A DNA stretch of 64,000 nt, taken from NCBI GenBank assembly GCA_030267565.1, contig BRXU01000013.1:2830001-2894000 (forward strand), given 5' to 3'. Source of the stretch: Pleodorina starrii (lineage: Eukaryota > Chlorophyta > Chlorophyceae > Chlamydomonadales > Volvocaceae). Shown piece by piece: positions 38,735 to 50,500 of the stretch. Each line of letters begins with the position of its first letter. Positions within the stretch are counted from its first letter, which is position 1. Under the pieces are notes generated by a model, which was not told where the DNA came from, did not search any database, and saw nothing but the letters and a program-made list of their open reading frames with translations. The translations under genes and the position numbers were made by a program.

Positions 38735-40732
38735 TCACTCCTCATCACTGCTGCTGCTGCTGCCGCCGTGCTTCTTCTTCTTTCCGGGATAGGATGCGAC
38801 TTGCACTTGCTGTGGTGGGTACTGCTGTACATACGCCTGCGGCGGCTGCACATACGCCTGCGGCGGCGGCTGCACAAACGCCTGCGGCGGCGGCTGCACA
38901 AACGCCTGTGGCGGCGGCGCAAACGCCTGCTGCGGCGGCGGCGGTCCGCCGGGGTACGGCTGTTGTGGCGGCGCCACCGGCACGCCGGGATACGGCTGCT
39001 GCGGCACTGTTGCCGGCATCAACATCACCATCGGCGGTGGAGCCGCGGGGGGTCCCGCGGGCGTGACTTTGCCACCTGCAAGCACGACATCAATTGTACG
39101 GCATGAAATCTTCTGGTTCTACCGTGCCTGGCGGCTCCCGGCCCTCGCCTCCCGCTTCTGCCCAACTCCTCGCCTCCCTTCTTCACTATTCCGCACCCTT
39201 TGCTCCCCCTCCCTCCCTTCCCTTCCTCCGCCTCTCTCCTTCTCTCCCCCCTTGCATTTCTTCAGTCCCCCTACGGACCCCCCGCGGGCCCTGCTCCCGC
39301 CTTTCAGCCCTAGGGCAGTGCCAGCGAGCCGGGCCCCCATTCCACCGCTGCGGACTCGTGTCTACAACACCCCTCACCCCGTCACCCGGCCTGGTGCCTG
39401 GTCGCTGCAGCACCCCCCTGCCCATTCAACCGCATGTCACTGCACTGCACTGCACCCCTCACCCTCCCTCTCACCCTCACCCTCACCCACCCCCTCACCC
39501 TCCCTCTCACCCACCCCCTCACCCTCACCCACCCCCTCCCTCTCCCCCTCACCCGGGTTGTGGCCGCGGACGACGAGCTCTCTGTGCTCCTGGCACATGG
39601 CGCACATGGGGCAACACATGGTCGTGCAGCAGTCTGCGGGGCACAACAGCAGGGGGGCGGGAGGGAGGGTGAGGGAGGGTGAGGGGAAGAAGGGGGACGC
39701 GGGGTGTCGGCCTCGAGGGAGGTTTCCCCGGAGGACGGGGGGAGGGAGGATGTGGAGGGGGTTGGAGGGAGAGGCAGAGGCGCGCTGGTGGTGCCCGGGC
39801 TGAGGGTTGGGAGGCGGTCGCGGCGTGTGCAGGCCCGCGTGGGGCTGGCTGTGTGTGTGTGTGTGTGTTTGTGTGTGGAGGGGGTTTGAGGGGGCCGGAA
39901 TGGAACGAAAACTACGACCCGGCTCCGATTATTGTTGTTTTTACAACGAGCTTCAGGAGGGTCGAGTCAGCGGTAGGGTCAGCTTGTGGCTCCGATCGAT
40001 TGTGGCGCCTTTGCGACCCGCGGGTCGGCAAATGTGGGCAACGCTGGCGCGGCGATGCTGCGCGGTGACCCTCCACCCACAGACCATCCTCGGCATGTGA
40101 ATTTGCCGTCCGATTGTGCGCACTCCGCACAGACACGGCCAGAGATTGCCTTACCTTGGCAGGGGTCACCGGGGATGTTGTACTTGTGGCGGAGCCAGCT
40201 TCGCGCCGCGCAGTGGAGGAAGCAGCAGAGGCTCAGTCCGTGCATGATGCAGTAGCAGCAGCACGCGCCGCAGCAATTGCCCCCGCAGCAAACTTCCTGC
40301 GGCGCGGAGGAAGCGCGGAGGAAGCTCTCGTTTGCTTGGGCCCACGCCGATGCCTCGCCGCCGCGCATTTTGACACAAAGGTCACAAGGAGTATGCAAAA
40401 AGGCGGTAATAAAAACTCAATCTGGCGTCTGGTCTGCGTCCGTCGGAGCATCCTATGGACGGTCGTCCCGTGCTCCGCAGGCAGAAAACCGAACGCCGTG
40501 CCGTCTGCGGACTTACTCCTGGCGACATTCGCTCAATGTTCTGTCCATACTGACAGCACGGGCAGCACCAGGCGTAGCCTGCGGCAAAAGGAGCGTGGTC
40601 AAGGGACGGACGTCAACTTGCACATTTCGCGCTGGCAGGTTTGATATACTTACAACACGTTCCGCAGCCACCAGGAGCAGCGCAGCAGTCACACAAGCTT
40701 GTAGTCCAGTTGTTTTCTACGGGTTTACGCAT
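38735..40732 (-). CDS. PLAC8 (cornifelin/PCR/FWL) Cys-rich protein
   Basis: Five exons: 40732-40654, 40578-40517, 40296-40155, 39633-39553, 39075-38735; 234 residues, all junctions in phase. The PLAC8 domain spans nearly all of the first 120 residues: WTTSLCDCC near the start, CGTCCYAWCCPCCQYGQN, a very Cys-rich segment CCGGNCCGACCCYCIMHG with a hydrophobic stretch, LRHKYNIPGDPC, and the hallmark CCPMCAMCQEHREL. Plant relatives sit in the plasma membrane and affect cadmium/zinc export or organ size; the function here is unknown. The C-terminal exon is unusual: Pro/Gln-rich with five repeats of the type QAFVQPPP/QAYVQPP, then KKKKHGG and SSSSSDEE. The start at 40732 begins MRKPVENNW, as expected just before the first Cys block. 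Confidence 0.9.
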
Positions 40733-42340
40733 TTTTTCGAGGCGACGTAATAAATACTAAGAGCAAAACAACCGTCGATGTAGAATAACTTAATCTGAAT
40801 AATTTATGATTGCAAATTGTGGTTGGTGTGTCATGGTGCGGCTAGGATAAGGAAACGATAGAACTTCGTAACTTCATAAGCCAGCGCGGACCAAACGTAC
40901 GGCACACCGAGTTGAGAAGCAAAGTTCAGACCCAGATGACGCCAAGCAATCCCTGCGCTATTAGCCAATTTATTCTATAAAACTCATGCATTAAGGTTTA
41001 AAATAATTTACTGAGATGTTCATTGGGAGTGAAGCAGCTGCAGTATCGTAGAAATCGAATGAAGCAGCTGCAGCAACTTCGAAATTATCGTTGTCAGTTG
41101 TCGTGGTAAAACTCAAGCTGTATTGTCACTTATATCCTGCAAAGTTGACCAGGATAGCTGCTGATTTAATACGTGTTGACCGACGGGCCCACGGGCCATC
41201 CTAACGTATTATCGACGCATCAAATGAAGACCATATCGCTTGAAACACCTTGCATGGTGTTTTGCTGCCAGTAGGTTCCTCTCCGGGAGCCTTTCGGGCC
41301 ACGAAAACCCATCTGATGCGGAAAACCACCCGGGCGCGCCCCCAGTGTCGGGGATGCATGCGTGCCGTCCGCTGCACATGGCACCGCAGCGCATACGGAG
41401 CTATCCTCGCTGCCCAAGGCCTACGTACCCGAAACCCTAGCTACCTAGCACACGCCGGACCCATCGAAGCTCCCTCTTTACGCTGAGATTGGACAGCTCT
41501 CTCGGTGTCGTGTAAGCCTCGTTAGTGCTTCTGCCTTGCAACTCAGCTTCCCTAGACGTGCCTATTCGACAGACGCTGCGCTCCCGTCAGTCAGCCGTTC
41601 ACCCAAATGAACTTTGTGAGAGGCCATAAATGTGTGATCAGACAAGAAGAACAACATATAATGGCGTTCGCGAGACACGAGTTAGTGCCCCCTAGTTGGT
41701 GCCGCCTGGTGCCGCGAGTCGGCCCAGTTTACCCGTCCACAGGGGCAGGTCCAATTACTCATCAGATTACATTTACAATTGTTTTATTGCACATTGGTGT
41801 TATCACAGCGGGCTCCAAGTGGATAGGTTCCGCCGACCGCTCATACGGCAAGCATCGCCGACAGTCCTCAGATCTAAAGCCCGGGGAGTCCACGCCTCAC
41901 AGCAAAGTTGATTTCATCAATTTTGCGCTATATTCATATGTATTCACTGTGACTTTAGTCGAGTCCCATATTTCACCCGTTGATAGTAACAACTAAACAA
42001 CTTGTTGAGGAAGTCTAACTCAGTAGGCCCCACTGACGAGTTCCTAGATTTTTATTAGCATTTTTCGACATCTTTGCAGCGAGATAAGGAAACGCTCAGG
42101 GGTACCTTGGAGTTGTCATCCGCTGCTTCACGGACGCCTGTCGCTGGCTTGGAAGAGAAGTGAGCACCATTCCATTTCTCTTGGGCCTCTTACTGCCATG
42201 CAACGTTTGGGCATTCACATCGTCCGCGGGGCCAACACATTGGCAGCGTAGCAACTCCCGGCTGGCACCAAACCGCAGAATCCGAACGAGTTAAAATGCG
42301 GTGCACTATTTCGCTCTGTGCTGTGTAGGATTGCGCAGGA
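40733..42340. other. Divergent intergenic region
   Basis: AT-richer DNA between divergent genes. ATGAAGCAGCTGCAG-like sequence is duplicated near 41030-41080. No exon supported. An AG just before 42341 (TTGCGCAG) suggests a 5'UTR intron for the downstream gene. Confidence 0.4.
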
Positions 42341-45300
42341 ATGCCCACGGCGGGCGAGCAAATCGGCAAGCTCCTAACCATCAAAGCCAATGAGGAGTCT
42401 AAAGGACGGGTGAGCCCAAGCCCTGCCCCCGGCCCTCTAACCTCCGCCAGGCCCCCATTGCCGCGACCGGCAAACCCCGCTCCCCGCCCCACTATCCCTC
42501 CCACCGCACTTCCCACACCCACCTCCCTCAGCCCTCCCACCACCAACGCCCCTCCCTCCCTCCCACCACCAACCCACCCAACGCGCCCCCGGTACCCCCT
42601 CTCCGGTTCAGAGCCGCCATCCGCGCGCGCCGGCGATCTTCCGTGAGACCTCCCTGGACACCCATAAGACCGCACCCCCCGAGTACTTCGGGCCCAGCAT
42701 CGTGCCAGAACGCAAGGAGGTGCCCACACGCCTCAACTCGGGTGAGCTGCCCCCCGCTCCCGCTCCCGCGCCTGCGCTCACGCAACCGACCGCTCCGGGC
42801 CAGTCCTTGCTGCTGTTACTGCTGCTGCTGGGGGAGTGGGAGGTGGGAGGGTGAGAGAGCAATGGTGCGCTGTCGAGGCGTAACGGACCGCAGGGGCTGG
42901 TCTGCTGCGTGGGTTACGTCCGCTGCAGCCCCAAAAACCCACACTGCCCTCCCCACCTCACACCCTCCCATCCTCCTAACCCCCCCAACCCGGCCACCCT
43001 CCCCAACCCCGTTATCCCGCAGCCGCCCGCCGCGCCACCACCCGCCAGCAGCGCGCCGCCCTGGAGTCCCTGAACCGCACCTCCCAGCTGACCGCCTCGG
43101 GCGAGGTGCGCTCCGTGTTCGTGCCCAGTCCGGAGCAGCTGCCGGTGTGTGCTGCTGCTGCGGAGCGGAGGGCCAATGTGGGTGCCAGCGAGTGGGCGCT
43201 GATCGACACGCTGGATGTGGCGCTGCTGGTGGGGGAGCGGGAGGTGGTGGCGCGGAGGACGAGGGAGGCGCAGGCGGCGCAGAAGGCGGCACTGGACAGA
43301 CAGATGGGGCAGCTGCAGACGGTCAAGGTGGGGGTGGGGGGGGTTGGGGGGGTGGGGTTGGGAGGGTGGGGTGGTGTGGGGGGCGGGATGGGGGGCGGGT
43401 GAGGAGGGCAGGGCGATGTGACGATATGGCGGCAGCCGAGAGCCCCGTGGAGCTCCACCGGGGTGCCCCTAGGGGTGGCACAGGGGTGGCAGGGTTCGGG
43501 CGCCCCTTCCCCTCCCCCCGGCCTGCGCCCCCCCTGCCCTGCTTGCTGCTATGCTGCAGCAAAGCCCCATCCGGCAATCACTCCACTCCACTCCACTCCA
43601 CTCCACACCGGAGGGAGGGAGGGAGGGAGGGAGGGAGGGAGCCTCACCCCTCTGACCCGCCATTTTCACCCCATCCCCAACCCACCCACCCACCTGCCTG
43701 CCCCCACCCGTCTGTCCTCAGGCCGCCTCCGAGGCTCTGAAGGCGGCTGAGCGCGAGGAGGTTCACGCCTCCATCCTGTTGCACCAGGCTCAGACCCGAC
43801 AGAGGCTGGATGGACAGAGGGTGGCGGCCATGCAGCTGAGGACGGAGCGGGAGAACATGGTGGGGGGGGAGGGGGAGGGGGGAGGAGGGGGAGAGGGGAG
43901 AAGGGGCGGAGGGGAGGGGAGCCTGGAGAGAGGGTGGGGTGCTGCGGGCAGCAGGGAAGATCCGATCTGGCCCAATCTCTGGGTTTGGCCCGATCCAATC
44001 CGAGCCAATAAGAGCCAATCCGATCCAATTCGATCCAATTCGATCCAATCCGATCCAATCCGATCCGATTCGATCCGACCCCATCCGACCTGTTGTGGTC
44101 TCTCTTACGCAGTTGGCGGAGGTTCGTGCCGCCAAGGAGGCAGCCCAGGCAGCCAAGCGGCGCGAGGAGCAGCGGCAGGCGGCGGCCATTGCTGCGGCGT
44201 TGGAGGCCGACAGGCACGCGGCGATGCTGGCGGCGATGGACGCGCGGGAGGCGGCGGCGCGCACTCGGGTGGAGAACGAGGTGATGCAGGCGCAGCGGCG
44301 GCAGGAGGCAGCGGAGCAGCGGAGGGCGGATGCGGAGACGTCCAGGCGCATGGCGGAGTGAGTGTGGCTGTGGCTGTGTGTGGCTGTGTACATGCGTGTG
44401 TGTTTTGTGCAAGTACCGGTACGTGTGGCGCCTTGGGCTTCGGCGGCGTGACGCCGAGTGAGGCGCCACCCCCAAGTGGGGCCCTACAACCCTCCTCCAT
44501 CGCCCCTTCCCCGCCCCGCCCCCGCGCCCCGGCCCCGCCCCGGCCTATACGTGGATAGCTCCCCTCTCTCCCCCCCACACACACACCAACGCAAACCTTC
44601 GGATTGTCCAACTTCAACCCTAAACCCACCTCGCCACCCCTCAACCCCCTCCCTCACCCCCCTCCCTCCATCACCCCCCTCCTCAGGATGATGTTGGCTC
44701 AGGAGCGAGCTCGGGACGGTCAGGCGGAAGCCATTCAGGCGGCGGTGGCGGCGAGGGCGGGGCGCTCCGGAACCAAAGCGATGGACGACAAGCGGGCGCT
44801 GCTGGAGCGGCAGGTGGGGGGCTGGGCCCCCGGACCCGGGCGGACTGGGGTGGGGAATAGAGGTGCATTGTAGCATTGCAGCATTGGAGCAACCTCGTTG
44901 CATTGCAGCATTGCAGCAACCTCGTTGAATTATGGTGAGGTGGTGGTGCCGTGTTGCTGACCGTTGCGGTTGGTTGGCGCGCAGGAGCGGTTGATAGCCG
45001 AGGCGGCTCGGGAGGCGGAGCGGCAGGAGGAGGAGCGGTTGGCGGCGGAGGCTGAGAAGCGGGCGAGACAGAAGGCGGAGATGTACGACGTAAACGAGGA
45101 GCTCAAGAGGGTCAAGGCGGCGAGGGAGGCGGCGGCGCGGGAGGAGGAGCGCCGAGCGAAGGTGGGTGAGGTGGAGGGGGGGAGGGGGGCTGGCGGCGCG
45201 GTGTGGGGCGGGGTGGGGCGGTGTGCGGGCGGGCGAGGGTTGTTTCCAGTTGCTCGTTTCGTTTGAGGGTCGGTTTCCGATTCGTAACAGCATTAAAAGG

Positions 45301-46062
45301 AGGGAGGGGGGTCGGTAGGGTTGTGCTCCGCTGCCCTCCGCGGCCGTATGTATGTTTGTGCGTGTGCCGGTAGGTCGCTGCTGCTGCGTCGCGTAGCGTC
45401 ACGTCGTGGCCTCGTGCTCTCCCTCCGCTTTGCTACGCTCGCGCCCCACTCCCCGCTCCCCGCTTTCCCGCCCGCCTTCCTCTCCCGCCCGCCTTTGTGC
45501 CCCCCCCCCGCAGGCCGCCGCTGATGCGCAGTCCGCCGCCGACCGTGCGGAGGTTGCTCGCGCCGTTGCCGCCAGTCGTGAGCGCACCAAGCTCACAAAG
45601 CAGATCGTGGCCAGTCAGAGGGACGAGGTGCACGTCAAGGCGAAGGTGAGGGAGGGGAGGGGAGGGGAGGGGAGGAGGGCGCCGGTGGCGGCAATAGGAA
45701 GAGGGGGACGGAGAGGGAAGGGGAGGGGGAAGAAGAGAGAATATCAGGGAGGGGAGCGGGAGGGGGCGCCACCTGTGGCTCCGTACATACACATACACAC
45801 ACACACACAAACACGGTGATGACCCCAGAAGTCGCCACGCCACCTGCGGCCTCATTCGCTGCGTCGATATGCGCCCCCACACTGAGGCGTCCCCATCCCG
45901 CCCACCCGCCGGCCGGCCGGCATTGCCGTACACTCCCGTACGTCGTTGCAGTACGAGGACGTCTTTATGACGGAGCAGGAGCGTCGCCTAAACAAGCAAC
46001 TTTTGGAACAGGCGCGTGTGGTGGTGGGGGAGCCCAAACAGTTCAAGGTCATCATCCGGTGA
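42341..46062 (+). CDS. Coiled-coil protein, possibly cilia-associated
   Basis: Nine exons: 42341-42409, 42612-42741, 43023-43327, 43722-43859, 44113-44357, 44687-44813, 44985-45161, 45514-45645, 45952-46062; 477 residues. From about residue 110 to the end it is almost one long charged helix (for example AREAERQEEERLAAEAEKRA, TKLTKQIVASQRDEVHVKAK), ending LNKQLLEQARVVVGEPKQFK. The N-terminal 100 residues are not helical and include EYFGPSIVPERKEVP. Arg/Glu/Ala-rich coiled coils of this type occur in trichohyalin-plectin-homology proteins of the axoneme such as CFAP210 or CFAP53. The ASEW motif ahead of the helix is only loosely like CFAP210. I therefore do not assign a symbol. The start at 42341 is the first in-frame ATG; an upstream noncoding exon is likely. 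Confidence 0.85.
43990..44088 (+). repeat. 10-bp minisatellite in an intron
   Basis: About nine units of CGATCCAATC with small changes (CGATCCAATT, CGATCCGATT) in intron 4 of the coiled-coil gene, ending about 25 bases before the acceptor at 44112. Confidence 0.85.
44541..44557 (+). repeat. Dispersed motif, copy 4 (partial)
   Basis: CGGCCTATACGTGGATA in intron 5 of the coiled-coil gene, sense orientation, about 130 bases before the acceptor. The 5' half is degenerate. Confidence 0.5.
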
Positions 46063-46260
46063 TGATGACGATGAGGATGCTGCTGATGATCATGATAATC
46101 ATCGTGATTATGATTATGATCCGGTGGCTGATGAAAAGAAATGACTTGGCGACGTCGTTTATCAGCTGGCGTATGTGGTACTGCATAGTACGGCGCTGTC
46201 GTAACGGTGGTGCCTCGCACGGCGTGGTTGTGCCGAGACTCGGCTGGGCTCGGGCTTGGC

Positions 46261-46344
46261 TGGATGTCCTGTTTAGGCTAGCTGGATGTTCCTGGATGTC
46301 CTGGATGTCCTGTTCCTGGATGTCCTGTTTAGGCTAGCTGGATG
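46261..46344 (+). repeat. 28-bp direct duplication
   Basis: 46261-46288 and 46317-46344 are identical (TGGATGTCCTGTTTAGGCTA plus eight more bases), with further CTGGATGTC units between. It falls in the presumed 3'UTR of the coiled-coil gene. Confidence 0.75.
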
Positions 46345-47587
46345 CCTGTCTGTCTGTGTGTATGTGTGTGCATGAAGCAGGCGCCCCCGCCCTGTCCCCC
46401 ACCCCACCCCTCCCCAACCCCAACCCCTTCGGATGTGCGTCTCGATGATGCGCTGTCTGCCTTGGTCGCTGGCCTGAAGCGGGGCGGGGATACCCGAGGG
46501 TACGGCACTCGTCCCACGGGGGAAGAATGGGGTTAGAAGTGCGTGGTCGCTGTGTGGGGCCGGTGTGGGGGCTGGTGGGGAGGTGTGTGCTCTGGCCACT
46601 GCGTCTGTCACTTGGCGCTGTGAGGCGACTCGTGGAGGTCGGGGGCATATACCGACGAAGCGCAGCAAAGTAGCCGAAACTGGCGTTTTAGGGTTTTTTA
46701 GGGGGGAGGGCGGTGACGGGGGGTTGGGGTGTGATGGCGGGCGGGAGGGGGTTGCAGGCGAGGCGCGCGGCATGCGGCGTGGGGAGGTATTTGGGTGTAT
46801 GTGCGGTACAAGCCCCCCCCCCCCGCGCGCGCCGTGCGCGTCCGTGTGCCTCGGGCAGCGACCCGGCGAGCGAACGAGCGACCGACTCTGGTTGGCCCTC
46901 GGGTCGCAACCGACCCGTGGGTCCTTCCGAACCGAGAAGACGCAGTGCAGTGCAGTGCAGTGGCAATTGCAGTGAGTCGGTAGCCAGCAGCTTCCGCCCC
47001 TCGCGAGACAACGAGGGGGCGAGCGAGGGGGCCAGCGCATGTGCACTCGCGCGCGTGTGCGTGTACCGGTATGTGTGGGTATGTGTGTGTTTGCAACTTT
47101 GCATCGCCGATGGCGATTCGCGATCCGAGATGCAGGAAGTCGTGCGTGCATGTGGTGCCGCAGTGGTCGACCGGCGTGTGTCGATGGTGGCGGTGGAGAG
47201 CTGCTGCCGTACTTACTACCAGTACAACGCCGGGGCGGCAGTTTACTGTCGTACTTGGCTGGCTGCTGCCGTATTTGGGGATCGCAGTGTGACTGCGCGT
47301 AGGGTTGTTGGCGGAATGTTGCGGGGGAGGGGGGGCTCCTCCTTCCCCCACACAAAGACTCTCCTCACGTCTCGACTCGAGGTGTTGTTGGGGTGGTTGA
47401 AACACCCCCGGACAACCCGGGGTGGGTGGGTGGGTACTTGCTGCTCGGCCTTGTGCTGTCACCCACCGCGCATCTCCGCGCCACAAGAACAATTTCGACC
47501 CGGTCTCACGAGAGCACCAGCTGCACACACACATACACACATATACACACACGTGTGCTCGGTTCGCTGTGTGCATATATACATACA

Positions 47588-47592
47588 TGTAA
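47588..47592 (+). terminator. Candidate poly(A) signal of the 42341-46062 gene
   Basis: First plus-strand TGTAA seen after the stop at 46062, 1.5 kb away. Confidence 0.3.
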
Positions 47593-50500
47593 ACCGTAGC
47601 AGCGACACACGACGCGCGCCCCCAGTACAGTTCAGTTCAGCACTCCGTATCCGTATTTGCAAGGGGCCGTTGTCGGGCTGGTGTCCGGATGATTCGGCCA
47701 GTCGGGCCCTGCTCGTGTCGCAACACCCTTCCTCGGATCAAGCCAGCAGCTAGACGAGGAAAGAGGTGGGGCAAGAAGGAAACAAGATAACGCAGCAAAA
47801 GGAACGGAGACGGCGTAAGCAAACGGATCCGGAAAGGGTGTGGGTGGTTGGGCCTTACATTTGTTTGGATTGTACGACACGTGTACGGCAAATTTGGATC
47901 AGATCGCGACCAGAAATAGCCGGAAACGGTCGCGCTGTGGGGGTCACCCGTTCTGGTTCGACGACGGCGCGTGGCGCTGTCTTCCGCGCGCATACCGTAA
48001 ACCAATTTGGCTCCTCCCTCCTCCTGATTCATGCACCCATGCCATCCAGCCCATCCGTCCAGCCTGCCTGCCCTTGCCATCCAGCCCTCGTCATCCAGAC
48101 ACCTCCTGTCAAATTATTATTAATATGATGTTAATGACGAAGGCAGGCTTGCTATTTTAGGTGCCTTGGCATCCACCACGCTCCGAAACCGCACCCTAGC
48201 ACCAGCGCTGCTGCCGCTGTTCCCCCGAAGTGATGTTTCAAAATTTTTGGTTTGGGTTGGTTCCCCCCCGCGTGCGGTCCTCCGCTCCCTCCTAATACTA
48301 CCCTCACCTCCACCCACTACTGCTACTACCTCCTCCTCTTCCTACCTTTATTCTTGACCTCCTCCAGCCCCACTCTCTCGCCCTTCCCTTACACGCCAAC
48401 AAGCGACAACGCCCCCAGCAAACGAACACACACCATTCGTGAGCACGATCCCCGCGTTGTCATGCAACCCGCACGGGCGCAAGCTTTTTTGTACCCCAAA
48501 TACCCAGACACCCCCCACCCACCCACACCCACACACGCGCCCACACACGCACGCACGCACACGCACGCGCGCACACACGCGCACAATGTGCATGCATGCA
48601 GTCGCAGCATCAGCAGCAGCAGCAGTTCCGAAGCCAGACAAGCGCACAGTTCGCCAACGGATGTCATAAATCGTATCACCGCACGTGTACCGCCGTACCA
48701 ACCGCCGTACCTATTGCCGTACCGGGGGGGGGGCTCCGCACTACCGCACAGCCGCATTACCGCCGCGCCGCATGTCGCCGCCCTGCTCGAGGGGGGTCCC
48801 CACAGACCTCGACATACGTTCCATCTCGTTCGGGTGGTCCCTTGGTTTCTCGTCCCTCTAAAACTAAAACCCTTCTCATCTCTTCCACCTCCCTCAAACA
48901 ACCGAGCGCACATACAAATCATACCGATGCCGCTGTTGCGAGCGGGGCGCCTTAGGGTCGCCGTGCCGGCCGACAGCAACACACACAAAGAGCTAACAAA
49001 GCAGCTCCCGATGAGGCTCGATGCGCCGACCTCGCGCCAGGCCTCTGTGTTCGTAAGCCGTTTGACCCGCGCACACCCGCAGGGCCCCCCACCAACACAT
49101 CAGAAGTTGGCGACACCGCGTAGGACCGCAAATCGCAAACGAGAAGATCAAGAAGAAGAGGTTTGACGAGTGCAAAATGATTGGGAAGGAGAGAAGGCCA
49201 GACGGACGAGGAGCGACTGTCTACAACCAGCACGGATGACAGACGCTTGCAGGGGGCCCTGCGGGTCAACGGATCAACGCGACCGGGCCAACCGCCAACG
49301 GCTCTGGACGATGACGAGCCAAAGCAGCACGCGAAAAAAGGATCCCGCGCCTCCTTCCGAATGGGTGGGTGGGTGGGTGAGTGAGGAAGAGCCCGCATCG
49401 CTCCCGCAATGCCTCCCCTCCCTCCCTCCTCCCTCTCCCTCCACCCCTGCTTTTTTAGCCAGGCAGCCACAATGTCCCACCGGGATCCGCTCATGCATCC
49501 ATCCTTATTGATGATTATTACCGCATTACTACTGGCTAGTACGGCATTACTGACTAGTACGGCGTTACTAATACCGTATTACGGTTACCACGTCATGAGT
49601 ACCGCATCTTGATTATACTGCGTTCTCATTACTCCGTAATGCCACCAACCCAACCACCCATCCAACCACCCACTCAGCCCCCGGCCACTAAACTCCCCGG
49701 CCCTCCACAGCACGTCGGTCGTGGGTCGCAACGTCGGATAAGGCCGCTGCGTCGCAAAACGCCCCATCAGAGGAGCCCATAAGGGGCACATCAGGGCCCC
49801 GCAGAATGGGCACGGACGTGTCACATGCCCAGATGCCGTGACACCGCCGCAATGACAGTATCCGTACCAGTCTCCGTCGTACCCGGCTTGCCGTACATTC
49901 GCCGTATAACGACGCGGCTACCCGCCTGGCCCACCTCTGCGTCGTGTCATCGCATCCTGACCCCCGCGAGCCTCTCCGTCGCCTCCATCCCATCGCTGCG
50001 GTTTCCTCTCTTCATTATTGCCTCCCGCGCTTCTTCTTCCTCACTCCACCCCTCCCCCCGCGCCACCGCTCCACTCGCCCTCAGACCTCCACAGAATCAG
50101 GATTCTGTGTCGCGCCCGCCACCCGTTCCGCCCTCGTCCGTGCCGTTGCCTCCATCGTCCCCCTCTGCCAGATCTCACTCAGCATCCTCCCACACTTCAC
50201 ACACACACACACACTGGGATTTTTTGTAAGGGGCGCAAGCGGGCCACAAGTGCGCTTGCTGTCGACATTTTGTGCCAAACTTTAGCAAGAGAGGCGCAAG
50301 AGACGCACACATACCCACACATACATACACCCAGGTACAGGTCCACACGCGCAGGCGCGACGCACCCCGGTAGGCGAATCAAGCAAAGCGCGGACAAATA
50401 TGAAGCTCAGTCATTCCCAGACAAGACATTTATTTCCATTTCCAACCGATTCAACCGCCGCCGCCAGAGCGCCGCTCCGCACTCGGCATTCGACGCACAA

